Shown: piece by piece, positions 43,861 through 54,572 of the stretch | Position numbering within the stretch: the first letter of the stretch is position 1 | Layout of the letters: each line of letters begins with the position of its first letter | DNA from: Heligmosomoides polygyrus polygyrus | Taxonomy: Eukaryota > Nematoda > Chromadorea > Rhabditida > Heligmosomidae | Direction: 5' to 3' | DNA length: 64,000 nt | NCBI GenBank assembly: GCA_947396885.1 | Contig: OX377205.1 | Coordinates: 29,575,899 to 29,639,898 of the forward strand | The notes under the pieces: generated by a model | What the model was told of the DNA's origin: nothing | Databases searched by the model: none | What the model saw: the letters and a program-made list of their open reading frames with translations, nothing else | Program-made: the position numbers and the translations under genes

Positions 43861-44263
43861 AAGCTGGACATTGAAGAAACTTATAACAACTCTGGATACT
43901 GTCATAAAACAGGAAGAGGAAATAGAACGGAGCATGCCAAGGAAAAAAGAACCACCCAACTTCGCGCCATCGAGAGGATTTGAACTGCATGCTAAGAGAT
44001 CACCATTTTGCTCTTACTGTGATAGCAAATCACATTGGTCAACCGAATGCTTGAAGATAGCCAGTCCGAAGGCACGCTTGGAGCATTCCAAAACGCATAT
44101 GTTTGCTGAATGTAAAAGCAAAGGATGCTTAAAGTGCGGTAGGAAGCACCATACGTCTACGTGCTTCAAACACGACGCCACAAGCACAGGCCCTCCACAA
44201 AGTCCTGCAAAGAGAGAGAGGAAAGGAAAAAGCCGCCACAGACGCGCCAGAACTTTACGATGA
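43850..44263 (+). pseudogene. BEL/Pao copy B: gag C-terminus with two zinc knuckles
   Basis: WTLKKLITTLDTVIKQEEEIE is the conserved helix near the end of Pao gag. It is followed by two zinc-binding motifs: CSYCDSKSHWSTEC (C-x2-C-x4-H-x4-C) and CLKCGRKHHTSTC (C-x2-C-x4-H-x3-C). These bind RNA in the particle. A basic tail follows and the frame stops at 44263, overlapping the protease frame. The N-terminal two thirds of gag and the left LTR were not found. Confidence 0.85.
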
Positions 44264-45021
44264 GCGCAGAAGGTGAAGTAATTCCTCTCCACAATCAAGA
44301 AGTACCAGACCTTACAGTCATGAGAGTGCAAGGTGGTTCGCTGCAGAGATCCCATGAAGACATATTTCTTCCTACTGGAGCATTAAGGACTCTGCATCCA
44401 CGAATAAAGGAGCCGATAACACTACACGTACTTCTGGATACTGGAGCTGACCGCTCCTTCATTGATGCCAAGGTCGCCGAAAAGCTCGAACTACCTAACA
44501 ACGGCACGGTATCCATGAAATTGAGGACATTTGGAGCACGAACTACCCAGGAGATACAGTGCATAGACACATGCCTCATTGTCTAGGACCAAGGAGGAAC
44601 TAAACACATTCTTCATGTCTACACTCACGACAACATCACCAACAACTTCAACGGAGGAAAACTCGACGAAAAAGATCTTTTGTTCATTCGCGCCAAGCGC
44701 GTTAAACTCAGCGCTTCTCACGAAGGAAAAATGTGTTCTCCAGAAGTACTCATTGGATGTGACCAACTATGGGACTTCATGAAATTCGATGCTCCACACT
44801 TCACGCTACCTTCAGGACTTATCCTTGTACCAACACAACTAGGATACATGGTTTCCCGAAAACGTCTAGCGGAAATGGAACGGAGCAAGAATAAAGTGCA
44901 ATCGTCAGTCCACACAGTCGAGCCTTATGACGATATCGATCATGGGAACACCATTGGGTCATTCAACCCAGTGAGCCGGAAAAAGAGTACAGCGGACCTG
45001 ATAAGGAAGAGAAAGCTTTAA
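44257..45021 (+). pseudogene. BEL/Pao copy B: aspartic protease and connector to RT
   Basis: The frame with LHVLLDTGADRSFIDAKVAE contains the retropepsin active site DTG and its following hydrophobic segment. A TAG at 44584-44586 interrupts, and the same frame continues through KMCSPEVLIGCDQLWDFM and LPSGLILVPTQLGYMVS to a stop at 45021. From 44986 onward it is duplicated in copy A. Beyond 45021 the reading moves by a frameshift into the RT. Confidence 0.85.
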
Positions 45022-45202
45022 TCAACGTTCATGTTCTAGAATATTTCAACAACTCAATTAAGAAGAGAGAAAATGGCTATGTTGTTCGTCTACCGTTCAA
45101 AAAGGATCATGACCTGATAACAGAGCACTTGCCCTACATCGGCTTAGAAATGTTCTCCGCAAGTACTCAACAGAGCCCGAGCTTCTTCAACAGTACAACG
45201 AC

Positions 45203-45850
45203 GTGTTCCAAGACCAACTGAAGAAAAGCATTCTCGAGGCGGTCGACGAAAGTGAGGAGCTGAATAGTAGCAAAAGGCATTACCATTCGCATCAGCCCGT
45301 TATAACGCCGGACAAGGACACCACCAAGTTCAGGGTAGTTTTTGATGCATCTGCGCATTATAAGAACTGCCCCTCCCTCAATGATGTTGTGCACCAAGGA
45401 CCGACCATGCTTCCAAAGCTCTATGGAATACTTTTGCGGTTTCGAATGGGAAAACACGTTCTTCTCTCCGACGTTGAAAAGGCGTTCCTTCAGGTGCACT
45501 TTCATGAGGACGATAGGGACTTCACCAGATGTTTATGGCTCAAGGATATCAGTAAGCCGCTATCGGAAGACAATCTGGCTGTGTACAGATTCACAATGGT
45601 CACATTTGGAATTAACGCCTCGCCGTTTCTGTTAAGTGCGACCATTCTTTACCATATCAACAATTACGTGGAAAATAAGGAACTCGCCCAGGAGATCGTG
45701 TCGAACCTCTACGTGGATAACCTGTTTGTAACTGCCAAATCGGTAACTGAAGGAGAACAAAAATACATCGAGCTCAAGACCATTTTCAACGAATTGAACA
45801 TGAACTTGAGAGCATTTATATCGGACAACAGTAAGATCACGAATCAATAG
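45203..45850 (+). pseudogene. BEL/Pao copy B: reverse transcriptase core
   Basis: 215 codons, nearly identical to 40937-40290. Contains FRVVFDASAHY, HVLLSDVEKAFLQVHFH, TMVTFGINASPFLL and the active-site box LYVDNLFVT with Asn in place of the second Asp. Upstream (45022-45200) the start of the RT is readable in another frame. An in-frame stop separates RT from RNase H. Not functional as it stands. Confidence 0.92.
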
Positions 45851-45938
45851 CTCCAGCGGACCGCTCCATTAATTCGTCGCCGAAGGTACTTGGCATAACT
45901 CGAACTCAGCTACAGATAACTTCTCTCTTCACGTTACA

Positions 45939-46799
45939 ATGAGTTCAGAAGCATTCATTAGAAAGAGGACAATTGCACAACAGATAGCGTCTGTCTATGA
46001 CCCCTGCGGCTGGCTGATAGCGCTTTTGGTCAGAGCGAAGCACTTCCAGCAGCTATTATGGAAGGAGAAGTACGACTGGGATGAGCCATTGAGTGAAAGC
46101 CTCCACCAGGAGTGGAACCATATTACGGAAAGCTTGTCAAATTTCCACAAAAATATACCGCGGCAAGCTTATCAAGGTGCGCATACGCACTCGTTGATTA
46201 CGTACTGCGACGCAAGTGGAATAGCCATGACAGCATGCACATATCTCACTAGCGAAAGTGACTCCAACTTGCTGATGGCAAAATCGAAGGTGACCGACTA
46301 CAAACGGCCGACGACAATACCAAAGATAGAGATGAATGCAGTAACAATCGGAGCAAGGCTGTCTCTTAATACGTACCTTAGTTTAAGGAATGCAGTATCC
46401 ATCACCAAGATCATCATTCTAACAGATTCGGAAATTCTGCTTGAGTGGATAAAATGCGTTCCAAATCGTCAAAACGTGGGACCGTACGTCAAAAATCGTG
46501 TCAACGAGATATACAAGATTGTAAAAATGCTGGAGGAGATGAAAGTCGAAATCCAGTTTGGCTACATCGACACTAAGTGGAATCCAGCAGACATAGGAAC
46601 GCGTGGGGCAACATCAGAAGAACTCCTTTCACACATCTGGTGGAAAGGATATCCACTGAAGAGCATAACGAACGACGACTTTACCAATACATTCTTTAAC
46701 CATCTTGCAAGCAGAGATGAAGAAGAGCATCTTGATCAGACGAAGGTCCATGTCGCTACTACTACTTACAAGAAACGTAGACATCAAGGACATCCTTGA
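45939..46799 (+). pseudogene. BEL/Pao copy B: RNase H domain
   Basis: 286 codons corresponding to 40201-39341. Motifs are YDPCGWLIALLV, YCDASGIAMTA, IPKIEMNAVTIGA, LTDSEILLEWI (copy A has SKI here) and WNPADIGTRGATSEE. The frame ends at the same frameshift as copy A. Continuation toward integrase is readable in other frames from 46800 to 47160, with additional lesions not present in copy A. Confidence 0.92.
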
Positions 46800-46959
46800 C
46801 CTCTCACGGTACAGTAGCAAGACATAATCATTGAGGACATTAGCATACGTCCTTAGATTCCTGAAAAACATAGTCGCTCGTACAAGACCCTCTGAGGAGC
46901 AAACTTTTGCGTCGCCTACCGTTTCTCGACAACAACCTGAAAACCATTCTATAACCGCA

Positions 46960-47166
46960 TCGGACATTCAGGACGCTTATTACTTCTAATCAGGAACCAC
47001 CAAGCAGTTCATCTCCAACCTCAGTACAGCAAGGAGTTGTCGAACAATCTTAATCTAAAGGAAGACAAAATGCATTTGTTGCGAGCATACGGACGTCTGA
47101 ACCAATCCGACCTGAACATTGAAGCAAGGAATCCTCTCCTCGTTGTACCTAACACGGACCTATGTC
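46960..47166 (+). pseudogene. BEL/Pao copy B: integrase zinc-binding region, left part
   Basis: Start of the integrase in shifted frames (SNNLNLKEDKMHLLRAYGRL readable near 47040), ending where the CR1 LINE inserted. The right part resumes at 50948. Confidence 0.75.
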
Positions 47167-47433
47167 GTCTCATTTATTTATTTATTTATTTTTTATTTAT
47201 TTATTGTACGTGGTAATCCACGCAAAAAGAATACAACACCAAAAATCAACACAGAACACAGTGAATATGAGCAGAAAAAAAAACAAGAAGCAATTAGTAC
47301 AACAATAAAATCGATCAAACCAAACTGCTAAGGAACTTCCTGCAGATACCTGTCAATGAGAGTTTTGCATTGTCTTATAAAATTTGGTAAGCCGTTTTTC
47401 TTCGAGAATTTCAGGAATTCATTGCCAGCTCGA

Positions 47434-50029
47434 TTAGTGAAAAAAAGATCTTATATTGCTACTAGCTCTAGGAACTAGGATCTTCCATTGGCCACCTCTT
47501 GTGTTGGAATGGGATATTGAATAGAATTCGTTAAGGGGAAGACCCACTATGCCATTTATCATCTTATAAACCGTTAGCAAATCGAACTTTCTTTGGCGAC
47601 AAGCAAGAGTGCGTAAATTGAAGAACTTGTTCCTTCTTGGCGCCGGAGGAATGCTGTTATAATCACACCCATGCACTCTGATCCAGAGCTTTCTTGTAAA
47701 ACTGTTTTGCACGGATTCCAATCTGGCGATTTCTCTCTTAGTAGTAGGGCTATATACTGTAGTACCATGCTCTAGCATGGGCCTCACGTAGATCTTGTAC
47801 GCGGCTAATAAATGACTATTGAATTCGTTTTCAGAGACTTAAATATATTATGCACCACTCTTTCAGCTATCTTAGCCACAAGTTCACAGTGCTGACTGAA
47901 GGATAGTTTAGTGTCTACAATAAATCCTAGATCACGTAAAGGAAGTGTGCTATTGAGTTGCTGTTCACCAAGGCAATATGAGTTTCTGTTGTATTGCTGT
48001 CCAAGATGAAGCACTTTAGTTTTTTCACCTGATAACGGAAGCTCCCACATCCTTGACCAATCCGCAATAGCACCTATTGCAGACTGGAGGGCAGCGTGAT
48101 CTTCCTTCCCAACGATGTTTCTGTATATTTTTATGTCATCAGCAAACATTTTGCAGGTGACACCATACTCATCAACCAGAGAGGGAATCGTGGAAGTGTA
48201 AATGATAAAAAGAATTGGTGAGAGTACGCCTCTTTGGGGGATCCCACTGGTAACTGGAATGGATTCAGAATATAACTCATTGGTCTGATCTGAAAGGATC
48301 TGTCGTTTATAAAGTTTTTATCCACTTAATTATCCTTGGATGAACACTGATTTTCGCCAGTAGGTAGATCAGCTTGTTTAATGGAACCTTATCAGAAGCT
48401 TTCATAAAATCGAAATAAACGACGTCTACGTTTATTTTTTGATCGAGCGCCTCTGTCCAATCATTTAACGCTGACAGCATTAAAGTTTCCGTTGACCTAC
48501 CACTGCGAAAACCATGCTGGTTTTTGGGAATTAGAGAATTTGACTCAAGATAGTTGACGAGGACAGCCTTGAGTTTCCTTTCAAAAACTCTTGCAAAAAC
48601 GGATGTGATACTTATGGGGCGATAATTGGTAACTAGATTGTAGGGCGCTTTCTTGGGTATCGGTGTAACGAACGTATGCTTCCAACGAGCAGGAACCTCG
48701 CCTAGCATGAAGCTAGCATTAAATATGTGCTCCAACGGGTAAGAGATAGCTACGGCAATTTTCCGAATAAAATAGTGTTTTGCTTGCATAGAAGCTTTAG
48801 ACTCCTTAGTTACTGCAGATTGTCCAGCTAAATCTTTCAGGGTTGGAATTCGTTCAGGTCGTTTCAGCACCGAATTTAACAAGGTATAAAGCGAAGATTT
48901 TCCAGGTCTTTCAAGAATTTTTCTCTCAACATACTTATTGTATTTTTTCAGAAGTCTATCAAACTTATCACTTAAAGCTTTAAAAGTATTTAAACTATTT
49001 GTGGTTGGATAAGTTTGATAGTTCATCCACCACTTTTGTCTTCGTTCAAAAAGCCTTAGCAAATTGGGTGGTAGCTTACCATAATTTGTAGGTTGCCTTT
49101 CTATGGGTACGAACTCTTCGATACATTCATGTAAAATAGATAAGAACATCTCATATTTGTCATTTACAGAAGGATATCCCTCAAGGAGCGTTCTCCAGTC
49201 CAAGCACAAAAGAAACTGACAAATGGCGTCGTAGTTAGCTCTATGAAATGACGCGAAAAGCGGGCTTGTTTATGAAACATTGAATACAGAAGTAAATACT
49301 TGAATGATCACTAGAGCCAATAGGTGGTAAGATCTCAATATTTTTAACAAGTTGGAAGTGACTGGAAAGGATGAGGTCCAATAAGTTGCTATACCGAGTT
49401 GGCTTCGAAACGTTTTCTTGGAGGCTGCACGATGTGCACATCTCCAGAAAGAGTTTCGATGCCATGTTGACACTTGAGGGAGAACTTTTTGACCAGTCAA
49501 TGTCAGGTAAGTTAAAGTCTCCCATAATAACACACTGTGATGTGCAAGAACATAGATCGCTTATCGCCTTTATCAGTTGAATTGTGCTGCTAATAGAAGC
49601 ACTAGGCGTCCTGTAGATAGCAATTAATCTTAAAGTACTTTGGAGAAGCTTCAAATCACAACAAAGTAGTTCGAAGCCATCCGACAGTAATTCACTCCAT
49701 ATCGTTTCAAATGCAATTGAAAGCTTAATAAGCATAAGAACACCACCACCTCTTTTACTAGTTTTATCGCATCTTACATAAAAGTATTGGCTGCACAAGT
49801 CACCTAATATTGGACCAGCATCAAGTGATTCATTTAGCCATGATTCTGTGAGAGCTACTAGATCACAATTTAGGGTTTTTATAGAAAATTGAAGCGGCAA
49901 AATATTCTTTTGAATTAATCGCACATTACAATACAGGCATTTAAGGTCATTGACAGGCGTCCGAGGAGAGTCTATGAGTTTACCGAAGAGATGCTGAGAT
50001 GAGAAATCTGAGAGTTTACGGCTGACACG
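47434..50029 (-). pseudogene. CR1-like LINE ORF2: endonuclease and reverse transcriptase, frameshifted
   Basis: Endonuclease at 49924-49241: DLVALTESWLNESL, RGGGVLMLI, VIMGDFNLPDIDWS and IGSSDHSSI. The frame shifts near 49250 into the linker and RT (49209-48307): NYRPISITSVFARVFERKL, NQHGFRSGRSTETLML and VVYFDFMKASDKVPLNKL (KAFD has become KASD). It shifts again near 48318 and 48250, then MFADDIKIYRN at 48149 (active site), a C-terminal segment to 47805, and the final frame 47787-47434 with RPMLEHGTTVYSPTT and ESVQNSFTRKLW. At least four frameshifts, so inactive. Confidence 0.9.
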
Positions 50030-50683
50030 TCATGAGAAGCACGGCGGGCCAACCTGGCTACTCGATTGCGCTCTCTCTCCTCCTTTGTAAGCGAGGGCCG
50101 TATATATACACGTATTTATACGAGATTGGTAAAACGTGTTAGGTAACAGAACCTTCAAGAGACGAGGGCGGTCAGGCTGAGGCTTGCCAAGTCTATACGT
50201 AACCTGAGGGATACATTCAACCTCGAGGTGATTGAGGATGTTCTTAACGAAGTCGAGATCATGAGCGGCCCTTTCAGTGGACTTTGGATCTTTAGACTCG
50301 GGAATGCCAGATATGACAATTGACCGTTGCCTTTCTTTCTCCTCAATGAAGGACAACACACTAGCTGGGTTTTGAGGAAGAGATTGTGATGCTTCTTTTT
50401 TCCCTGCATCAGCCAGTGCGGCTTTCAAGGCAATGTTCTCTTCACGCAGACAACAAATCTGTTCTTGCAACTCTTGGTTCTCCGCCAGGACCGTGCAGAG
50501 TTGCTTTTGAGCACTAAACATGTGCCCAAAAAGAGTTTTTATAAAAGCCGGAGTCTTCTTATCTGCATGCATCTGCTCCATTGCTGCTGATACTTCATTC
50601 GAGTCGAATCCTACCGTGCCTCCGTCACCGTCAATAGCCACACTGCTGTTCGCTTTCTGTGCTGTGGTCCTCGAAGGTGCCAT
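50030..50683 (-). CDS. CR1-like LINE ORF1: coiled-coil RNA-binding protein
   Basis: 217-codon intact frame with ATG at 50683. The N-terminal third is acidic and neutral, then a coiled coil spans about residues 60-95 (LCTVLAENQELQEQICCLRE). The C-terminal half, with RQRSIVISGIPES and TYRLGKPQPDRPRLLKVLLP, has the look of an RRM-like domain of CR1/L2 ORF1 proteins. ORF1p coats the LINE RNA and chaperones reverse transcription. No zinc knuckle follows. ORF1 is intact although ORF2 is broken. Confidence 0.85.
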   Translation of the reverse strand: MAPSRTTAQKANSSVAIDGDGGTVGFDSNEVSAAMEQMHADKKTPAFIKTLFGHMFSAQKQLCTVLAENQELQEQICCLREENIALKAALADAGKKEASQSLPQNPASVLSFIEEKERQRSIVISGIPESKDPKSTERAAHDLDFVKNILNHLEVECIPQVTYRLGKPQPDRPRLLKVLLPNTFYQSRINTCIYTALAYKGGERAQSSSQVGPPCFS

Positions 50684-50947
50684 CGTGGGGGGTAGTGACG
50701 CAGAGGAAACGATAATCGATTAGCAGCAAATGAGCAAGACTCGATATCAAACGCGTCCGCAAGATTTACCTTTCTTGGTGGCTTATTTCGAAAGTGGTTG
50801 ATTTGGAATCCGCCACTAGGTTCCCTGCTGACCGATGAAACAGAGAATATACTACAGTGCACGCGGAGCCTGCCGTAGCTGCGAATACGGAGAACAGAAC
50901 AGAGCAGGAAATAAACAGACCGCACGGCAGACTGTCGTTTATATTAT

Positions 50948-51960
50948 GTCTCATTGTTGAAGAGGCTCACGGAAAATATCACAACAGCACTGCGCTAACG
51001 CTGGCTGAAGTGCGACAACAGTATTGGATTCCCCGTCTTCGTGAGCAAGTTAAGAAGTGCATCAGATCATGTGTCGCCTGCCAAAAGATGAATAATCTGC
51101 CTTACAAGTATCCCGAAATGGGAGACCTCCTAGCCCATAGAGTGACCAGATCAAGACCGTTCCAGCATACTGGCCTTGATTACTTTGGACCTATACCCAT
51201 CTATGGAGACAGCACGGAGAAGACAGATGTTTACGGCTGCATTTTCACGTTTTCTGTAACGCGACTTGCTCACCTGGAAATCGTCTCCGATGCCTCAACA
51301 GAGCATTTTTTAAACGTGTTCCGCCGTTTTGTGGCGCGTCGAGGAAAGCCTCAAACAGTGATCCAACCCCAACCTTTATCCTCGGAAGTCAGATCATCAG
51401 CGACGCTATGAACCACAGAACAATCAGCGAGAACATGTCCCGTGAAATGAGTAACCACCTCATCGAATGGAAGCACATTACACCACATTCACCGTGGAAG
51501 GGAGGCTTCTACGAGCGACTCATTAAATCAGTGAAACACTCGCTGTATAAGGCAATAGGAAAAGGCGTGCTCACAAGAGAGCAGCTCCATGCAATGATTC
51601 TGGAGATCGAAGCGTGCATCAACAGCTGACCACTCACTTACCAAGAGAACAATATCACCGACGGCATTCTTCCACTTCGCCCCATTGACTTCATTCAACG
51701 AGAGATGGACATTCACCTACCGCTAGATTTCTGTGACGACGAGACCTCAGATCCCACCTTTCTTCCTCCATCTGGAGCCCTTCGATTGGAGACGAGGCTG
51801 CAAGCCCCAAGGGCGTTACAGTCTTCCTGTTCTCGTGTTGAAAGATATTGGGAGATAAGGAAAACCTAGTATCTGACAGCTCTTCGAGAACAGCATCGCC
51901 GAAATATCGACAACAAGTGAGGAACTTCCAAAGAGATACGAAAAGGAGAAGTTGTCCTAC
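50948..51960 (+). pseudogene. BEL/Pao copy B: integrase, right part
   Basis: Resumes after the CR1 insertion: CLIVEEAHGKYHNS, QQYWIPRLREQVKKCIRSC (zinc-binding Cys pair with CVACQK), HTGLDYFGPIPIYGD (first catalytic Asp) and FVARRGKPQTVI. Here about 10 bp are missing where copy A has CDNAPTF, which destroys the second catalytic Asp and shifts the frame. MNHRTISENMSREMSNHLI and SPWKGGFYERLIKS (catalytic Glu) follow at 51408-51629. Beyond that the reading continues in other frames to 51960. Confidence 0.88.
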
Positions 51961-51974
51961 TGACAGATCCTCTG

Positions 51975-52211
51975 TTGAAAAGGAACCAAAGGAAACTCGC
52001 CCGCATCACTAAGCTCATGCCGAGCAGCGATGGAGCAATAAGGGAAGCCGAAATCAGGTGTAACAGAAAGATCTTGAAACGATCAATTAACCAGTTAGTC
52101 CCACTGGAAATTCAAGGAAATAACAGCAGTTTGACTCCAAAAACTGCTGAAATCAAAGAACCACTGCCAAGAAGCCGTTACAACCTGCGGCCAAGGAAGG
52201 TGCTAACTTAG
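51975..52211 (+). pseudogene. BEL/Pao copy B: pol C-terminal domain
   Basis: KRNQRKLARITKLMPSSDG, then RSINQLVPLE and RSRYNLRPRKVLT followed by a stop. This basic tail with its LLKRN-W/K-ARI and LRPRK features closes Pao polyproteins (the domain Pfam names DUF5641). It corresponds to 37951-37715 in copy A. Confidence 0.8.
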
Positions 52212-52219
52212 GAGAACGG

Positions 52220-54490
52220 TGAGCCGACAACAAATGTACATTGCACTGTAACGAGGAAGCCTACTGCAAAATGGCCCATATCACTATACCTTAAGATGGC
52301 ACTGACCCTGTCAATTTTCTCGACTGTGAACGGAGAGACATACATGGATAGAACCGTCGTCGAAACTAAAAGAACGAATCAGTCAAACTACGACCTCTAG
52401 TGCAGGAACAAAGGTGTTTACCTTCATGCACCAGAGGCACAAGAAATTCAACTATGTGTGCACAACCACTGTATTGTGGATAAGACCCCTCAAGAAACGA
52501 AAATGTATCGTCTACTGCCAGAAGAATTACTATACGATCACGACGTTCGCGTGAAAATACGCCACGAGGATAGCTACACTACTATCGAGACAACATCCCC
52601 TGCACAGCCTTACTGTTCGAGTGTCGACTCTACATTATGCGCAGCAAATATACTAAATCCTGAATGCTGGCCTCCATCAGGAATGGCAGGACTCGGAATA
52701 ACGCTGTACCTGATCGTCGCTGTGTGCTAGACCGTCTGTTTTGTACCAGTTACCATCGGCCGCCCAATACGTCTGATCGTAAAGTTTGTCACAAGAGCAA
52801 TGTATCTTCTACTAAAAACGGCAGCAAATTGCATGGGACGATTCGTAAAATGCATTCTGAAAAGACCCACAATCGCAACACACGGATTCTTCAAGCGCTG
52901 GCTGTTCTGACTCTTTTTCGAAGGAATTCAGGCATGCCAGGTTGAAAACGTCTTCTCGTCATCTTCGCAACTGCAGAAATGAAAAAGGAAGAAGTATTTG
53001 CGAAATGGAGGTCGCGTCCGTCGTTAAAGTTAACGCGTTCAAAAAAGAAGCATGCCTCACGTTGAAGAGGAACAACACAGAGATCAACAAAGTCAGACTC
53101 CGCTGGGAAGGATTGAGACTACTCTGCGACCGTGAAACATTGTTTTAACCCGTAACGTGGAGCAAAAGATAATAGATAGCAAGAGATGCCCACATATGGG
53201 ATCCTGTTCTAGAAACAAATGCGCAGATGTGAACAAATCGTCACTACTCCCTGAACTGACGATGGGAAACTCATTTCCAGGCGTGATAGGCTGCATGGAA
53301 TCATGTGGCGGCCCTGGTTGTGACTGTTTCTACCTAAGTTCCGGATGCTTGTTCTGCAGAATATATGCCGTTCCCAAAGACGACACCATCTATGAGATCT
53401 TCGAGTGCATCAGATGGAAAGAGGAGGTGAAAATCCGCGTGGATCTTCATTACGACGAAACTATCTAGTCATATGTTCTCCGCCTTCGCCCAAATGTTCC
53501 CACAATCATTCCCAATATGGAAGTCACCTTAAGTGTGCTTTCAGCACCACCATCACCCATACTAGAACAAGTATTCATCGCTTCAAGGAGCCACACAGCC
53601 ATATGAAACAACGACCAACAACCTACTCTCAACTGCATATCACGGGAACACGCTGCATCACTACAATGCATCATGCACGATATTTGTGAATGTACATCCG
53701 CGGAATCGCAAGTAGTGTGCAAGTGTGACGAGGACCAAGTCGAAAAGAGTTTCCCGAACATCGACCGTGTGTTACCCCTTACTCATCAACAAGTCCAGCT
53801 CCTGGAGCACCCTCAGCATGCAGTTATAGTCAAAGTGGACCAAGACATTTCTGCAGAAATTATCTTGAATACGAAAGGAATCATCGACGAATCCACCACC
53901 GAGACTAAGGACGACGTATGCACCATCGAGAATACGCACCTGACTGGATACTATCGCTGTGCAAAGGGAGCAAGCGCTACCGTTTAATCTATCATTCAAC
54001 GAAATTTCGGCGGAGATCACGTGTGGCAGCGATAGCTTTATCGTGCCCTGTTCCCCATCCGGTGCTGTATCCCAACTATGATTCCTATTTGACGTCGCCC
54101 GAATTACTATTCAGTGTACGGTAAAATGTGGACTTCAACCGACGACATTTGAAATAACAGGAATACTGAAGTGCGTGCATACTATCCACAAAGGCGTTAT
54201 GCATTACATAAAGGAGGATCACAATAAGACAACTGACTTTCAATGGCCAGATATCGGACATATAATGGACATCTACCTGAAATGGTATAAACTGCGATTC
54301 TTCACTATTGCTGGTGTGGAAATAGCACTTCTACTAAGCTATATCTATCTCACAAAAGCATGTGGTCATCTGGCAAGGTTGTGCATGTCAGTCGTCGTGA
54401 AGACCCTTCTGTGTGCATGGAATTTATTTCGCTGTTCTGACAACTTCAATCATGCATGTCTTCTATACCCTTTGTCAAAGGAAACATGTT
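52220..54490 (+). pseudogene. BEL/Pao copy B: decayed envelope region with phlebovirus-glycoprotein-like core
   Basis: Downstream of pol, cysteine-rich frames succeed one another with stops between. The most telling is 53157-53468, whose cysteine spacing and CMESCGGPGCDC segment resemble the phlebovirus G2/Gc-type fusion glycoprotein known from nematode BEL elements (Cer7, Tas). A hydrophobic stretch near 54310-54345, within the frame 54175-54492, is a candidate transmembrane anchor. Several frameshifts and stops prevent any continuous product. Such env-like genes are thought to be captured from an RNA virus and to allow infectious-like spread; here it is dead. The family assignment is from motif recall. 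Confidence 0.6.
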
Positions 54491-54572
54491 AAAAACACTG
54501 AGAAGCTTCTGTGAAAGGAATGTGCATGATTCAACATATTTATCGTTTCCTACAAATCATTTTTTCCGTACA

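Larger units (their letters stand above)
47167..50955 (-). mobile_element. CR1-like LINE inserted in BEL copy B, 8-bp target duplication
   Basis: Near full-length LINE on the minus strand occupying 47175-50947. GTCTCATT occurs at both edges (47167-47174 and 50948-50955), while copy A has the uninterrupted site. The 3' end is at the low coordinate with (ATTT)n, which reads as an (AAAT)n tail on the LINE strand. It contains a 5' UTR, ORF1 (50683-50030) and ORF2 (about 50030-47430). This insertion postdates the BEL inverted duplication. Confidence 0.93.
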
